A stretch of 64,000 nt of DNA from Bacillus sp. ISL-37 (lineage in GTDB: Bacteria > Bacillota > Bacilli > Bacillales > Cytobacillaceae): assembly GCF_018613315.1 (NCBI RefSeq), contig NZ_JAGGQL010000051.1:1-64000 (forward strand), in the 5' to 3' direction. The translations under genes and the position numbers were made by a program. Below the pieces are notes generated by a model. That model ran no database searches. It saw only the letters and a program-made list of their open reading frames with translations, and had not been told where the DNA came from. Every line of letters starts with the position of its first letter. The stretch's first letter is position 1. Of this stretch, positions 16,698 through 25,582 are shown in pieces.

Positions 16698-16726
16698 TTG
16701 ACTTGTTCTTTATATAGAACTAAAAT
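16698..16726 (+). promoter_or_regulatory. eps operon promoter with SinR-type operator in the spacer
   Basis: TTGACT (16698-16703) and TAAAAT (16721-16726) are exactly 17 bases apart. The perfect palindrome GTTCTTTATATAGAAC (16705-16720) fills that spacer, so repressor and RNA polymerase binding would be mutually exclusive. Confidence 0.85.
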
Positions 16727-16775
16727 AGGTATATATTATCAGTAATTGAGAACGCATATTTTTTTTACATCAAAC

Positions 16776-16791
16776 GTTCTTTATCTAGAAC
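16776..16791. promoter_or_regulatory. second SinR-type operator upstream of epsA
   Basis: GTTCTTTATCTAGAAC lies 71 bp downstream of the promoter operator and 31 bp before the epsA-like start codon. The paired arrangement could allow looping or cooperative repression. Confidence 0.75.
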
Positions 16792-16822
16792 AGATTAAGA
16801 GATAAGGTGGGTTAAATGAGCA

Positions 16823-17533
16823 ATGGGTAATACGAAAAAAGGGATTGCTAAAGAAATCAATCTAAAAGAAATTTTCTCTGTCATTAAAAAGCGTCTTTGG
16901 ATCATTGCCATCATTACTGCCTTGGCATCAACTGCGGGATATTTATATGGTGAGAAGGATATTACTCTCCTGTATCAATCTTCTGCCCGAATCATTATTG
17001 GTAAAGAAGCTGACATGAATACGCTGCAGGTTATATTGAAAGACCCAGTGGTATTAGAGAAGGTTGTTGAAAAGCTGGATTTGAAAAGAAGTCCAGAATC
17101 CCTTGCTAATCAGATTAATGTAGGAATATTAGATAGCTCTAAAGTCGTAAATATAAGTGTTATTGATACAGATCCTAAAAGAGCAGCTGATATTGCCAAT
17201 ACCACAGCTGAAGAGTTTAAGATTGAGATAACTAGATTACTTGATTTTAATGATATGGAAATATTTTCACCAGCTAAAATCAATCCAGCACCAATTAATG
17301 AGGAAGAAAATAGGTCAGGTATTATAGGATTCGTTTTTGGGTTATTCGCTGGAATTGGATTCGTTTTTTTCTTGGATTCATTGGATGACACGATTAGGTC
17401 AAAAAAGGATGTAGAGGATTTTTTGGATCTTCCGGTATTAGGAAGGATATCGAAAATGAACAAAAAAAATATCCAAAAACATAGTACTCATCAAATAGAT
17501 ATTCCGCGAGGTGATAACGGTGTTCCAAAGTAA
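16823..17533 (+). CDS. epsA: chain-length/kinase-activator membrane protein (Wzz family)
   Basis: 236 residues with the Wzz topology: cytoplasmic N terminus, TM1 (about 24-45), an extracytoplasmic loop, TM2 (about 168-188, IIGFVFGLFAGIGFVFFLDS) and a short cytoplasmic tail. In B. subtilis EpsA is the transmembrane activator of the tyrosine kinase EpsB and sets polysaccharide chain length. It is the first gene of the eps operon behind a double SinR-type operator. AAGGTGGG is the nearest ribosome site, with wide spacing. It overlaps the kinase gene. Confidence 0.88.
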   Translation: MGNTKKGIAKEINLKEIFSVIKKRLWIIAIITALASTAGYLYGEKDITLLYQSSARIIIGKEADMNTLQVILKDPVVLEKVVEKLDLKRSPESLANQINVGILDSSKVVNISVIDTDPKRAADIANTTAEEFKIEITRLLDFNDMEIFSPAKINPAPINEEENRSGIIGFVFGLFAGIGFVFFLDSLDDTIRSKKDVEDFLDLPVLGRISKMNKKNIQKHSTHQIDIPRGDNGVPK

Positions 17534-18176
17534 ACGAAGAGCAGCTAGTGCAAAACAAAAAAGAAACTTGATTGTATATTCAAACCCAGATTCAATCATT
17601 TCTGAGCAATTTAGAACGCTGAGGACAAATGTCCATTTTCTAGCTGGGGGTAAAAAAAGTACCTTACTTATAACATCACCAAGTTCCTTCGAAGGAAAAT
17701 CAACAGCAGCTGCAAACCTTGCTGTTTCAATGGCTCAGCAAAAAGAAAAAGTACTTCTGATTGATGCAAATTTAAGAGATCCTCATATTCATTTTATATT
17801 TAGAATTACTAACGAAAAGGGATTAGCCGATGTGTTATCAGGTCAGGTTGAAATGAATGACGCTGTATACCAAACGGAAATCGGCACACTAACCATTTTA
17901 ACAAGCGGTCAGTTGGATTCCAATCCAGCTGAATTACTTGGTTCGCAATCTATGGAGAGGCTCTTTAAAGAGGCATTAAAGGTATATGATGTCATCATAA
18001 TAGATTCCCCACCAGTCCTCGAAGTTACAGATACAAAGTTATTAGCGAATAAAAGTGATGGAGTAATCCTAGTAATAAGTGAAGGAAAAACAGCTATCGA
18101 AAAAGCAACAGAAGCTAAGAAGGCTCTTGAGTTCGCTAAAGCAAAAATCTATGGCGTCATATTGAATGAGATCTAG
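17520..18176 (+). CDS. epsB: bacterial tyrosine kinase (CpsD/EpsB family)
   Basis: 218 residues with the BY-kinase motifs: Walker A SSFEGKSTAAANLA, Walker A' VLLIDANLRDP and Walker B VIIIDSPPVLE. It lacks the usual C-terminal tyrosine cluster (it ends KIYGVILNEI), which is odd for an autophosphorylating kinase. GAGGTGAT supports the GTG at 17520, overlapping epsA; GTG 17511 is an alternative. It pairs with the Wzz protein upstream and with the PHP-type phosphatase at 39523, and is followed by the eps-associated RNA. Confidence 0.88.
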   Translation: MFQSKRRAASAKQKRNLIVYSNPDSIISEQFRTLRTNVHFLAGGKKSTLLITSPSSFEGKSTAAANLAVSMAQQKEKVLLIDANLRDPHIHFIFRITNEKGLADVLSGQVEMNDAVYQTEIGTLTILTSGQLDSNPAELLGSQSMERLFKEALKVYDVIIIDSPPVLEVTDTKLLANKSDGVILVISEGKTAIEKATEAKKALEFAKAKIYGVILNEI

Positions 18177-18230
18177 TAACAATTTTTTTTACCACTAATG
18201 TTCGTTATTAAGAAAATGTTGTTCTTTTTA

Positions 18231-18346
18231 TGGTGATGTCTCCTAGCCGTTATCAAAGGAGGCACTCGGTCATGCTGTGGGTTGAATAAACCTTAGACGC
18301 TCTGGTCGTCGGGAGTGTGATGTGAGGGGGGGTTGAATGCCCCGTT
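18231..18346 (+). ncRNA. eps-associated RNA (EAR / epsC RNA element)
   Basis: A GC-rich, non-coding, structured stretch between epsB and epsC, exactly where B. subtilis carries EAR, a cis-acting processive antitermination element needed to finish the long eps transcript. Several helices can be drawn, ending in a GGGG-TTGAATG-CCCC hairpin (18329-18343) before a T-run. It contrasts with AT-rich flanks. The identification rests on position and composition; a covariance-model search (Rfam epsC RNA) would settle it. Confidence 0.8.
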
Positions 18347-18359
18347 TTTATTATAAAAT

Positions 18360-18410
18360 CTTTACTTATTTGTTTTCTGAAAAGAACGAATAAGTAAAGA
18401 CTTTATTTTT
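18360..18410 (+). terminator. terminator-like hairpin just after EAR
   Basis: Long inverted repeat CTTTACTTATTTGTT (18360-18374) / AACGAATAAGTAAAG (18385-18399, one mismatch) followed by ACTTTATTTTT. Placed between EAR and epsC, it is a natural target for EAR-mediated read-through. The loop contains an AAAAGAAC SinR half-site. Confidence 0.65.
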
Positions 18411-18423
18411 AAGGAGGATACAT

Positions 18424-18564
18424 ATGAAAGAAATAGATAAGTTTCCGAAATCGATAAAAAAAGCAGTACGCTACATAAAGCAAGACGCAAGTAAAGAGGA
18501 ACTGAAAGAAATAAGAAAGCTGATTGACTATGCTATTAAGCTGCGGAACGTGAGGTTGGATTAA
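18424..18564 (+). CDS. 46-residue helical protein of the eps operon
   Basis: Starts MKEIDKFPKSIKKAVRYIKQ after a perfect AAGGAGG ribosome site and ends 20 bases before epsC. It is highly charged (Lys/Glu rich), predicted as two or three helices, with no signal peptide. It does not obviously resemble SinI or SlrA. The strong translation signal and intact frame argue that it is real. Position between EAR and epsC suggests a regulatory or assembly role, which is speculative. Confidence 0.65.
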   Translation: MKEIDKFPKSIKKAVRYIKQDASKEELKEIRKLIDYAIKLRNVRLD

Positions 18565-18584
18565 ATAAAGGGGGGAGGAAAAGC

Positions 18585-20411
18585 ATGACCTATAGGCAAA
18601 GACTTTCATTATTTATCCTTATTGACTCAGCAATTGTGCTAACGGCGATTTTTATTAGTCATTTACTAGTGCGTGGGACAATTGATACTTCACCGTTCTT
18701 TTATTTAACTAGTGCAACAGCCATTATATTAAGCCATCATTTATTTTCTTTTAAATTCAAGCTTTATAAAAAAGCCTGGGAATATGCAAGTGTCGGAGAA
18801 CTGATCATCATCCTGAAAACTGCATCAGCCTCAATCCTGACGGCAGCTGTATTCCAAGGAGTCATTCTCAATGAAATTTTCCTAAGGCGTTTGTCGGTAA
18901 CATGGCTGCTTTTAGTTTTAATCATTGGCGGGTCTAGGTTTTGCTGGAGGGTTTACAGGGATTTATATTTGAGTCGTTTAACTTTTAGTAAAAGAACACT
19001 AATTATTGGTGCAGGTTCTGCCGGAACTATGGTTGCAAGGCAGTTGCTAAAAAGCAAGGAATCTGACCTCCAGCCTGTTGGTTTCATTGATGATGATGCG
19101 AAAAAACATAATCTGGATATTATGGGCATACCAGTCCTGGGCGGAGTCGGAAAAATCGATGCCATTGTGAAAAAAATGAGAATTGACAACATTGTCATTG
19201 CCATACCTTCGTTAAGCAGGAAGGAACTGAATGCCATTTTTAAAGAATGTGCAAAAACGGATGCCAAGACGCAAATCCTGCCAATGCTGGAGGATCTTAT
19301 GACCGGCAAGCTGTCAGTAAACCAATTTCGTGATGTCCAGGTTGAAGATTTACTGGGAAGAGACCCTATCGTGTTAAACGACCATAAAATTTCTAAAGAT
19401 ATCACAAACAAAGTAGTGCTTGTAACTGGAGCTGGAGGGTCGATTGGTTCAGAGATCTGCAGGCAGATCTCTCAATTTAAACCTGAAAAATTAGTTCTCT
19501 TAGGGCACGGTGAAAACAGCATTTACTCAATTGAAATGGAACTGAAAGAAAGTTTTCGAGATTCAGCCATAGAGTTTATTCCTGTCATTGCTGAAATCCA
19601 GGATGCAAAAAAAATGATGTCCGTGATGGAGACATACCAGCCGGATGTTGTCTATCATGCAGCAGCCCATAAACATGTGCCGTTAATGGAAAGAAATCCA
19701 GAAGAAGCTGTAAAAAATAATATGATTGGCACGTTGAATGTCGCAAATGCTGCAAGCTGGCATGGGGTGAAAACATTCGTGATGATTTCATCCGACAAAG
19801 CTGTAAATCCAACAAGCGTGATGGGCGCAACAAAGAGGCTAGCCGAGATGATCGTGCAGCATATGGATGAGAGCAGTAACACAAAGTTTGTTGCCGTCAG
19901 GTTTGGGAATGTCCTTGGAAGCCGGGGAAGTGTGATTCCTCTCTTCAAGAGGCAAATCGAAAAAGGCGGTCCTGTCACTGTGACGCATCCAGAAATGGTA
20001 CGTTATTTCATGACAATTCCTGAGGCATCAAGGCTGGTGATTCAAGCAGGAGCTCTGGCGCACGGAGGAGAAATCTTCGTCCTTGATATGGGGGAACCTG
20101 TAAAAATAGTAGACCTGGCCAAAAATTTGATTAAGCTATCAGGTTATTCTATAGAAGAAATCGGAATAGAATATACAGGAACAAGACCTGGTGAAAAGCT
20201 ATATGAAGAGCTTTTGAAGGATGATGAAGTGGGGGAGCATCAAGTGCACCCGAAAATATATGTAGGAAAAACATCAGAATTATATATATCCGAGATAGAA
20301 GAGATTATCGGCACTTTCTCAAGTATGGAAAAAGAAGAATTGAGAGATCGCTTGTTAGCATTAGCTAATAATAGGTTTGCCGACTCTCCGGTTTTGTCAA
20401 TTTCAGTTTAG
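18585..20411 (+). CDS. epsC: nucleotide-sugar 4,6-dehydratase, membrane-bound (EpsC/CapD family)
   Basis: 608 residues: four N-terminal transmembrane helices (about 8-125), a first Rossmann segment (GAGSAGTMVARQLL) and a catalytic short-chain dehydrogenase domain with the NAD motif VTGAGGSIGSE and the ISSDKAVNPTSVMGATKR active-site region. EpsC homologues convert UDP-GlcNAc to a 4-keto-6-deoxy sugar. This is the expected first step towards the amino sugar finished by the EpsN-type aminotransferase at 30313. GGGGGGAGG precedes the ATG. Confidence 0.93.
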   Translation: MTYRQRLSLFILIDSAIVLTAIFISHLLVRGTIDTSPFFYLTSATAIILSHHLFSFKFKLYKKAWEYASVGELIIILKTASASILTAAVFQGVILNEIFLRRLSVTWLLLVLIIGGSRFCWRVYRDLYLSRLTFSKRTLIIGAGSAGTMVARQLLKSKESDLQPVGFIDDDAKKHNLDIMGIPVLGGVGKIDAIVKKMRIDNIVIAIPSLSRKELNAIFKECAKTDAKTQILPMLEDLMTGKLSVNQFRDVQVEDLLGRDPIVLNDHKISKDITNKVVLVTGAGGSIGSEICRQISQFKPEKLVLLGHGENSIYSIEMELKESFRDSAIEFIPVIAEIQDAKKMMSVMETYQPDVVYHAAAHKHVPLMERNPEEAVKNNMIGTLNVANAASWHGVKTFVMISSDKAVNPTSVMGATKRLAEMIVQHMDESSNTKFVAVRFGNVLGSRGSVIPLFKRQIEKGGPVTVTHPEMVRYFMTIPEASRLVIQAGALAHGGEIFVLDMGEPVKIVDLAKNLIKLSGYSIEEIGIEYTGTRPGEKLYEELLKDDEVGEHQVHPKIYVGKTSELYISEIEEIIGTFSSMEKEELRDRLLALANNRFADSPVLSISV

Positions 20412-20423
20412 GGGTGGAAGTAG

Positions 20424-21308
20424 ATGAAAGTAAAAAAAGCGATTATCCCAGCTGCTGGCCTGGGAACAAGGTTCTTGCCGGCAACAAAAGCGATGCCGAA
20501 AGAAATGCTCCCGATTGTTGATAAACCAACTATTCAATATATTGTCGAAGAAGCAATTGAGTCAGGAATTGAGGATATCATCATTGTTACTGGGAAAGGA
20601 AAAAGAGCGATTGAAGATCATTTTGATCACTCCTTTGAATTGGAACAAAACCTGTTAGAAAAAGGAAAATTTGAGTTACTAACTGAGGTCCAAAAGTCTT
20701 CAAAGCTCGTTGATATCCATTACATTCGCCAAAAAGAACCAAAAGGACTTGGCCATGCAATCTGGTGTGCCCGAAAATTTATCGGGAATGAACCTTTTGC
20801 GGTTCTCTTAGGTGATGATATTGTTCAGGCGGAAAAACCTTGCCTCCAACAAATGATGGAACAGTATGAAAGATATAATGCCTCGATTCTTGGAGTGCAA
20901 AAAGTCAATCCAACTGAAGTATCAAGATATGGGATTGTAGATGGGAATTGCATTGGCGACCGGTTTTACAGTGTCAGCAGTTTAGTAGAAAAACCAAAGA
21001 TAAAAGAGGCTCCTTCAAACCTTGCTATCATGGGCCGCTATATTCTGAATCCAAGAATATTTGATATTCTGGATCAGCAAGAACCGGGGGCTGGCGGAGA
21101 AATCCAGTTAACAGATGCAATCGCAGGCTTGAACGAATATGAAGCGGTTTATGCATACGATTTTGAAGGCACCAGATACGATGTTGGTGAAAAAATGGGC
21201 TTTATTAAAACGACGATTGATTTCGCTTTACAGCGGGATGACCTTCGCTCTGATCTGTTAGACTACTTTTCTTCGATTTTAAACCTTGAAAAAGCAAGGC
21301 AGAGTTAA
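20424..21308 (+). CDS. UTP--glucose-1-phosphate uridylyltransferase
   Basis: 294 residues typical of the GalU/GtaB family: N-terminal nucleotide-binding motif [28 protein letters not shown] and later [12 protein letters not shown] and [10 protein letters not shown]. It makes UDP-glucose from UTP and glucose-1-phosphate, the precursor for the GalE epimerase at 27955. It is probably a cluster-specific copy of GtaB. It ends four bases before the next glycosyltransferase start. Confidence 0.92.
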   Translation: MKVKKAIIPAAGLGTRFLPATKAMPKEMLPIVDKPTIQYIVEEAIESGIEDIIIVTGKGKRAIEDHFDHSFELEQNLLEKGKFELLTEVQKSSKLVDIHYIRQKEPKGLGHAIWCARKFIGNEPFAVLLGDDIVQAEKPCLQQMMEQYERYNASILGVQKVNPTEVSRYGIVDGNCIGDRFYSVSSLVEKPKIKEAPSNLAIMGRYILNPRIFDILDQQEPGAGGEIQLTDAIAGLNEYEAVYAYDFEGTRYDVGEKMGFIKTTIDFALQRDDLRSDLLDYFSSILNLEKARQS

Positions 21309-21312
21309 GCCT

Positions 21313-22473
21313 ATGGCTTTGAAAAGAAGAATTTTACTATGTGCTACGGTTGATTATCATTTTAATGCTTTCCATTTACCTTATATGAAATGGTTCAAAG
21401 AGCAAGGGTGGGAGGTCCATGTCGCTGCTAAAGGTGATATGGAACTCCCTTTTGTTGATGAAAAATACGATTTGCCAATACAAAGGTCACCATTCAGCCT
21501 GCGGAATTTGAAGGCATATCAGCAATTAAAAACAATCATTGACGAAAATGACTACCAGATCATCCATTGCCACACACCAGTAGGCGGAGTATTGGCTAGA
21601 CTCGGTTCCAGGGCAGCCAGAGAAAAAGGAACAAAAGTATTGTACACGGCTCATGGATTTCATTTCTGCAAAGGTTCACCGGCGATGAACTGGCTAATCT
21701 ATTATCCTATTGAAAAATGGTTGGCAGGGTATACAGATTGCCTGATTACCATTAATGAAGAGGATTTCAACAGAGCTAACAAGCAACAATTCAGGGCGGG
21801 CCGTATTGAACATGTCCATGGAGTTGGAGTAAACACAGAAAAGTTCAGGCCTGCTGAAAAAGAATTCAAAAAGGAATTAAGAATCGCCTACGGCTACAAC
21901 GTTGGCGATTTTTTAATGTTTTACGCAGCTGAATTCAATAAAAACAAGAACCAACAACTGTTAATCCGAGCCCTGGCACAAATAAAAGATGAAGTTCCAA
22001 AAGCTAAGCTGCTATTAGCTGGTGAAGGTCCTTCATTGCAGGAGTGCCGCAAACTGGCTAAAAAGCTAGGTGTGGAAGATCAGGTTCATTTTCTAGGATT
22101 CCGAAAGGACATAGAACAGTTGCTGCAAATCTCTGATGTAGCGGTCGGATCCAGCTTTAGGGAAGGTCTCCCTGTGAATATTATGGAAGCCATGTCATGC
22201 GGGTTACCAGTTATAGCCACAGAAAATAGGGGACATCGAGAACTAATTACAAACCAGCAAGAAGGCTGGTTAATCCGGGAGTCTGACCCACTGATGTTTG
22301 CGAAAAAGATGAAGCTGTTAGCAAAGGACTCAGCTCAAAGAGCAGTAATGGGATCCAATGGACGAAGGCTGATTATAAACAAATTCAGTACAAACAAAAT
22401 ACTCCAAGAAAAGAGCACAATATACAAACCATTTATGGCAGAAACGGAGGAGTCGCAGTGGGCAGTCCTTTAA
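21313..22473 (+). CDS. epsD: glycosyltransferase family 4 (EpsD-like)
   Basis: 386 residues, two-domain GT-B fold. The N-terminal part includes DYQIIHCHTPVGGVLARLGS and TAHGFHFCKGSP, typical of EpsD/capsular transferases acting on undecaprenyl-linked sugar. The C-terminal nucleotide-sugar domain contains LLLAGEGPSLQECRK and REGLPVNIMEAMSCGLPVI with the EX7E pattern. ATG 21313 is preferred over an upstream TTG at 21286. It probably adds the second sugar of the repeat. The symbol is by position and resemblance. Confidence 0.8.
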   Translation: MALKRRILLCATVDYHFNAFHLPYMKWFKEQGWEVHVAAKGDMELPFVDEKYDLPIQRSPFSLRNLKAYQQLKTIIDENDYQIIHCHTPVGGVLARLGSRAAREKGTKVLYTAHGFHFCKGSPAMNWLIYYPIEKWLAGYTDCLITINEEDFNRANKQQFRAGRIEHVHGVGVNTEKFRPAEKEFKKELRIAYGYNVGDFLMFYAAEFNKNKNQQLLIRALAQIKDEVPKAKLLLAGEGPSLQECRKLAKKLGVEDQVHFLGFRKDIEQLLQISDVAVGSSFREGLPVNIMEAMSCGLPVIATENRGHRELITNQQEGWLIRESDPLMFAKKMKLLAKDSAQRAVMGSNGRRLIINKFSTNKILQEKSTIYKPFMAETEESQWAVL

Positions 22474-23615
22474 GAGTTTTACATGTAGTCGTCAACATGA
22501 ACCGTGGCGGGGCAGAAACACTGCTGATGAATCTATATCGAAACATCGATCGGTCAAAAATCCAGTTTGATTTTTTGACTTGTAAAGAAGGGGTGTTTGA
22601 CGAAGAGATTTTAAAACTGGGTGGTAAAGTGTACAGGATTCCATATATTACAGAGGTAGGACATGCAAAATATCTGAAGTCATTGAACAACTTTTTTATG
22701 ATATATCCACCTTACCAGATCGTTCATTCACATATGGATAAAATGAGTGGATTTGTATTACGTGCTGCTAAAAAAGCAGGAATTTCTGTAAGGATAGCTC
22801 ACAGTCATAGTACAAGGAGTGAAGGCGGGACAGCGGCTAGAATATACAAATGGTATGCCGGAACAATGATTCCAAAGTATGCTACTGATTTTGTTTCATG
22901 TTCTAGAGAAGCAGCAGAATGGCTATTTGGAAATAAAGCTGATAGAACGATTTTCTTAAAAAATGGAATTGATTTAGAACAATTTAAGTTTTCTCTGAAG
23001 GTAAGAGAATCAATCAGATCAGAAATGAAAATAATGAAAGATCAGTTCATAGTCGGTCACGTCGGCAGATTTTCAATGCCTAAGAATCATTCCTATTTAT
23101 TAGAGGTGTTTAAAGAATTTCTGTCTTATAGAGAAGAGGCCATTCTTTTGTTAGTTGGAGACGGTCCGCTGCTCCCGGAGATTAAGCGGAAAGTAGAAGA
23201 GATGCAACTAACTAAAAATGTTAAGTTTCTTGGAAGCAGATCAGATGTTGAACAACTTCTCCAGGCATTCGACATTTTTCTATTCCCCTCTATATTTGAA
23301 GGGTTCCCAGTCTCCTTAATTGAGGCTCAGGCTTCAGGGCTTCCTTGCCTTATCTCTGATTCAATAACTAGAGAGATAGACATGGGAATAGGCTTAGTTC
23401 AGTCTCTATCTCTCAATAATAAAAAATTATGGATTGACAGGATGAATTACATAGCCGGCATAAACTCTACCAGAAATAGTAATATAAACTCACTGATTTC
23501 AAAAAATGGCTTTGATATAAAGAATTCTTCTGATTATCTTAGAGAATTTTATTCTACTGTTACAGGGGATGTGATGAATGAAGAAGTTAACGGTATTTAC
23601 GCCAACCTACAATAG
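22458..23615 (+). CDS. glycosyltransferase family 4 (EpsF-like)
   Basis: 385 residues from a GTG start behind GGAGGAG, overlapping epsD by 16 bases. The opening LRVLHVVVNMNRGGAETLLM and the retaining GT4 motif IFEGFPVSLIEAQASGLPCL identify the EpsF type. It is a close paralogue of the gene at 25583 (shared openings, HSHSxxxxxx and FLFPSIFEGF). It should transfer a sugar from a nucleotide donor to the growing repeat on the cytoplasmic face. Confidence 0.85.
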   Translation: MGSPLRVLHVVVNMNRGGAETLLMNLYRNIDRSKIQFDFLTCKEGVFDEEILKLGGKVYRIPYITEVGHAKYLKSLNNFFMIYPPYQIVHSHMDKMSGFVLRAAKKAGISVRIAHSHSTRSEGGTAARIYKWYAGTMIPKYATDFVSCSREAAEWLFGNKADRTIFLKNGIDLEQFKFSLKVRESIRSEMKIMKDQFIVGHVGRFSMPKNHSYLLEVFKEFLSYREEAILLLVGDGPLLPEIKRKVEEMQLTKNVKFLGSRSDVEQLLQAFDIFLFPSIFEGFPVSLIEAQASGLPCLISDSITREIDMGIGLVQSLSLNNKKLWIDRMNYIAGINSTRNSNINSLISKNGFDIKNSSDYLREFYSTVTGDVMNEEVNGIYANLQ

Positions 23616-24462
23616 AGCATATTGTCTGAGCAATTGCTATGAATCATTAAAAAGACAAACCAATAAAGACTTCATTTGGTTAATCATTGATGATGGTTCT
23701 ACTGATAATACGAAGAATTTAGTTAGTAATTGGCAGACTGAAAGCTTGATAGATATTAAATATATTTGGCAAGAAAACCAGGGTATGCATGGAGCGCATA
23801 ATACAGCATATGAACTAATCGAAACTGAATTAAATGTTTGCATCGATTCTGATGATTATATGCCTGATGATGCAGTGGAAAAAATTATAAAGATGTGGGA
23901 AGCTCATGGCAGTCAAAATGTCAGTGGGATTATAGGACTGGATTCTAACTTTGATGGAAAAGTAATCGGTTCAATGCTGCCTACTAACCTAAAGACCTCT
24001 ACATTGTTTGATTTGTATTATAAATATGGAGTATCGGGAGATAAAAAACTAGTTTATAGAACGGATTTAACTAAAGAATTCCCATATCCGATTTTTAAAA
24101 ATGAGAAATATGTAGGCCTTGCCTACAAGTATTATAAGCTGGATCAACAATATAAAATGCTATTAATGAACGAGGTATTATGTTGTGTGGAATACCTACC
24201 AGATGGCTCGTCACTTAATATGTTGAGACAATACCTGAAAAATCCAAAAGGGTTTGCATTCTACAGGATAGAACTTATGAAGTTACCTTTCGTAAATGGC
24301 AAGTTTAAGTTTCGGCAGGCTGTCCATTATGTTTCTAGTTGTCTATTAGATAAAAATTTTCAATTTATTAAAGAAGCCCCAAACAAGCTCTTAACCACAA
24401 TAGCAGTTCCATTAGGAATTATGTTGTTTCTTTTTATTAAGACAAAAACAAGAACGATTTAA
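23578..24462 (+). CDS. glycosyltransferase family 2 (EpsE-like)
   Basis: 294 residues with a GT-A fold N terminus (LTVFTPTYNRAYCLSNCYES, DDGSTDNT) and the metal-binding DxD region CIDSDDYMPDDA. It overlaps the previous gene by 38 bases and has AGGGGATG before its ATG. Its position between EpsF- and EpsG-like genes recalls epsE, which in B. subtilis also clutches the flagellar motor. I cannot tell from sequence whether this copy has that second function. Confidence 0.8.
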   Translation: MKKLTVFTPTYNRAYCLSNCYESLKRQTNKDFIWLIIDDGSTDNTKNLVSNWQTESLIDIKYIWQENQGMHGAHNTAYELIETELNVCIDSDDYMPDDAVEKIIKMWEAHGSQNVSGIIGLDSNFDGKVIGSMLPTNLKTSTLFDLYYKYGVSGDKKLVYRTDLTKEFPYPIFKNEKYVGLAYKYYKLDQQYKMLLMNEVLCCVEYLPDGSSLNMLRQYLKNPKGFAFYRIELMKLPFVNGKFKFRQAVHYVSSCLLDKNFQFIKEAPNKLLTTIAVPLGIMLFLFIKTKTRTI

Positions 24463-24479
24463 TTGAAAGGGAATAGAAA

Positions 24480-25562
24480 ATGGAAGTTCTTTGGTTAAAT
24501 CTTTTTATTGTCTTTTTTTTCTCGTTATTGGCAAGGTATTTTGCTATACCTACTTTTGATACTGCTTCAATAACTACGATTTCATTGCAAAAGATATATG
24601 TTATAGGATCACTATTATCACTAGCACTAGTATCAGGTCTTCGCTCCAACATAGGTGATACTTACTTTTATAAGCATGCATTTGAAGTAAATGATTTTAC
24701 ATGGGAACAAGTGAAGAATCAAGAGAATATCGGCTTTTGGATCTTTCAAATGTTTTTGAAAAAATTTTCCGACGATCCACAGATTTTGATTTTTACTGCT
24801 GCCATTATTACAAATATACTCATTGTTTTTGTGTTTTCGAAGTATTCAAGGCACTTTGAGTTAAGCTTGTTTGTGTATATAACAGGCGGACTATACTTAG
24901 TTACAATGAACGGAATTCGTCAAAGCCTTACCGCTGCAATTATTTTTATGGCCACACGATTTATCATAAGCGGAAACTTCTTCGCATACGCTTTGATCGT
25001 CTTATTTGCTTCTACTTTTCATGAGAGTGCACTCATTCTTCTGCCAATATATTTCTTGGTTAGGTACAAAGCCTGGTCCAGAGCAACGTTAATGTTATTG
25101 GTCATTGCAGTTGTTATTGTCATAGGGTTTGATCAGTTTTCCTCGATACTTTTCTCAAGCTTAGAAGATACACAATATGGCCATTATAAAGATTTCAAGG
25201 AAGGTGGAGCGAATATAATCCGTGTTGCAGTCTACGGAACTCCCCTTATTATTGCATTTTTCGGGAGAGAAAAGTTAAGAGCGGTATTTCCAGAAAGTGA
25301 TTATATTGTAAACATGGCGCTGATTGGATTTGTTTTTATGATTGTATCTACTCAAAACTGGATTTTCGCCAGATTTAATATTTATTTTGAATTGTACCAG
25401 CTCATTTTAGTTGGATGGATAGTAAAACTCTTTAGTAAAAAAGAACAACGACTAGTTTATTTGGGTATCATCGTTTGTTACTTTCTTTTTTACTATTATG
25501 AAAGTGTGATAACCCTAAATATCCAATATAGAAGTGAATATATTACATTTTTATCTTTATAA
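24480..25562 (+). CDS. epsG: EpsG-family polysaccharide polymerase
   Basis: 360 residues with about nine or ten transmembrane helices and the EpsG family pattern: SGLRSNIGDTYFYKHAF near the start of the first large loop, GGLYLVTMNGIRQSLTAAI, and FHESALILLPIYF. These multi-pass proteins are thought to polymerise repeat units on the outer face (Wzy-like). It sits between a GT2 and an EpsF-type gene as in B. subtilis. No soluble domains. Confidence 0.9.
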   Translation: MEVLWLNLFIVFFFSLLARYFAIPTFDTASITTISLQKIYVIGSLLSLALVSGLRSNIGDTYFYKHAFEVNDFTWEQVKNQENIGFWIFQMFLKKFSDDPQILIFTAAIITNILIVFVFSKYSRHFELSLFVYITGGLYLVTMNGIRQSLTAAIIFMATRFIISGNFFAYALIVLFASTFHESALILLPIYFLVRYKAWSRATLMLLVIAVVIVIGFDQFSSILFSSLEDTQYGHYKDFKEGGANIIRVAVYGTPLIIAFFGREKLRAVFPESDYIVNMALIGFVFMIVSTQNWIFARFNIYFELYQLILVGWIVKLFSKKEQRLVYLGIIVCYFLFYYYESVITLNIQYRSEYITFLSL

Positions 25563-25582
25563 GGAAAGGAGGCAGATCAGAG

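Noticed and set aside
18221-18227. Additional SinR operator at the EAR region (GTTCTTT, and GTTCGTTATTAAGAAA at 18200)
   Set aside because: Only a lone half-site plus a degenerate copy inside an operon; probably chance, though it lies near EAR.
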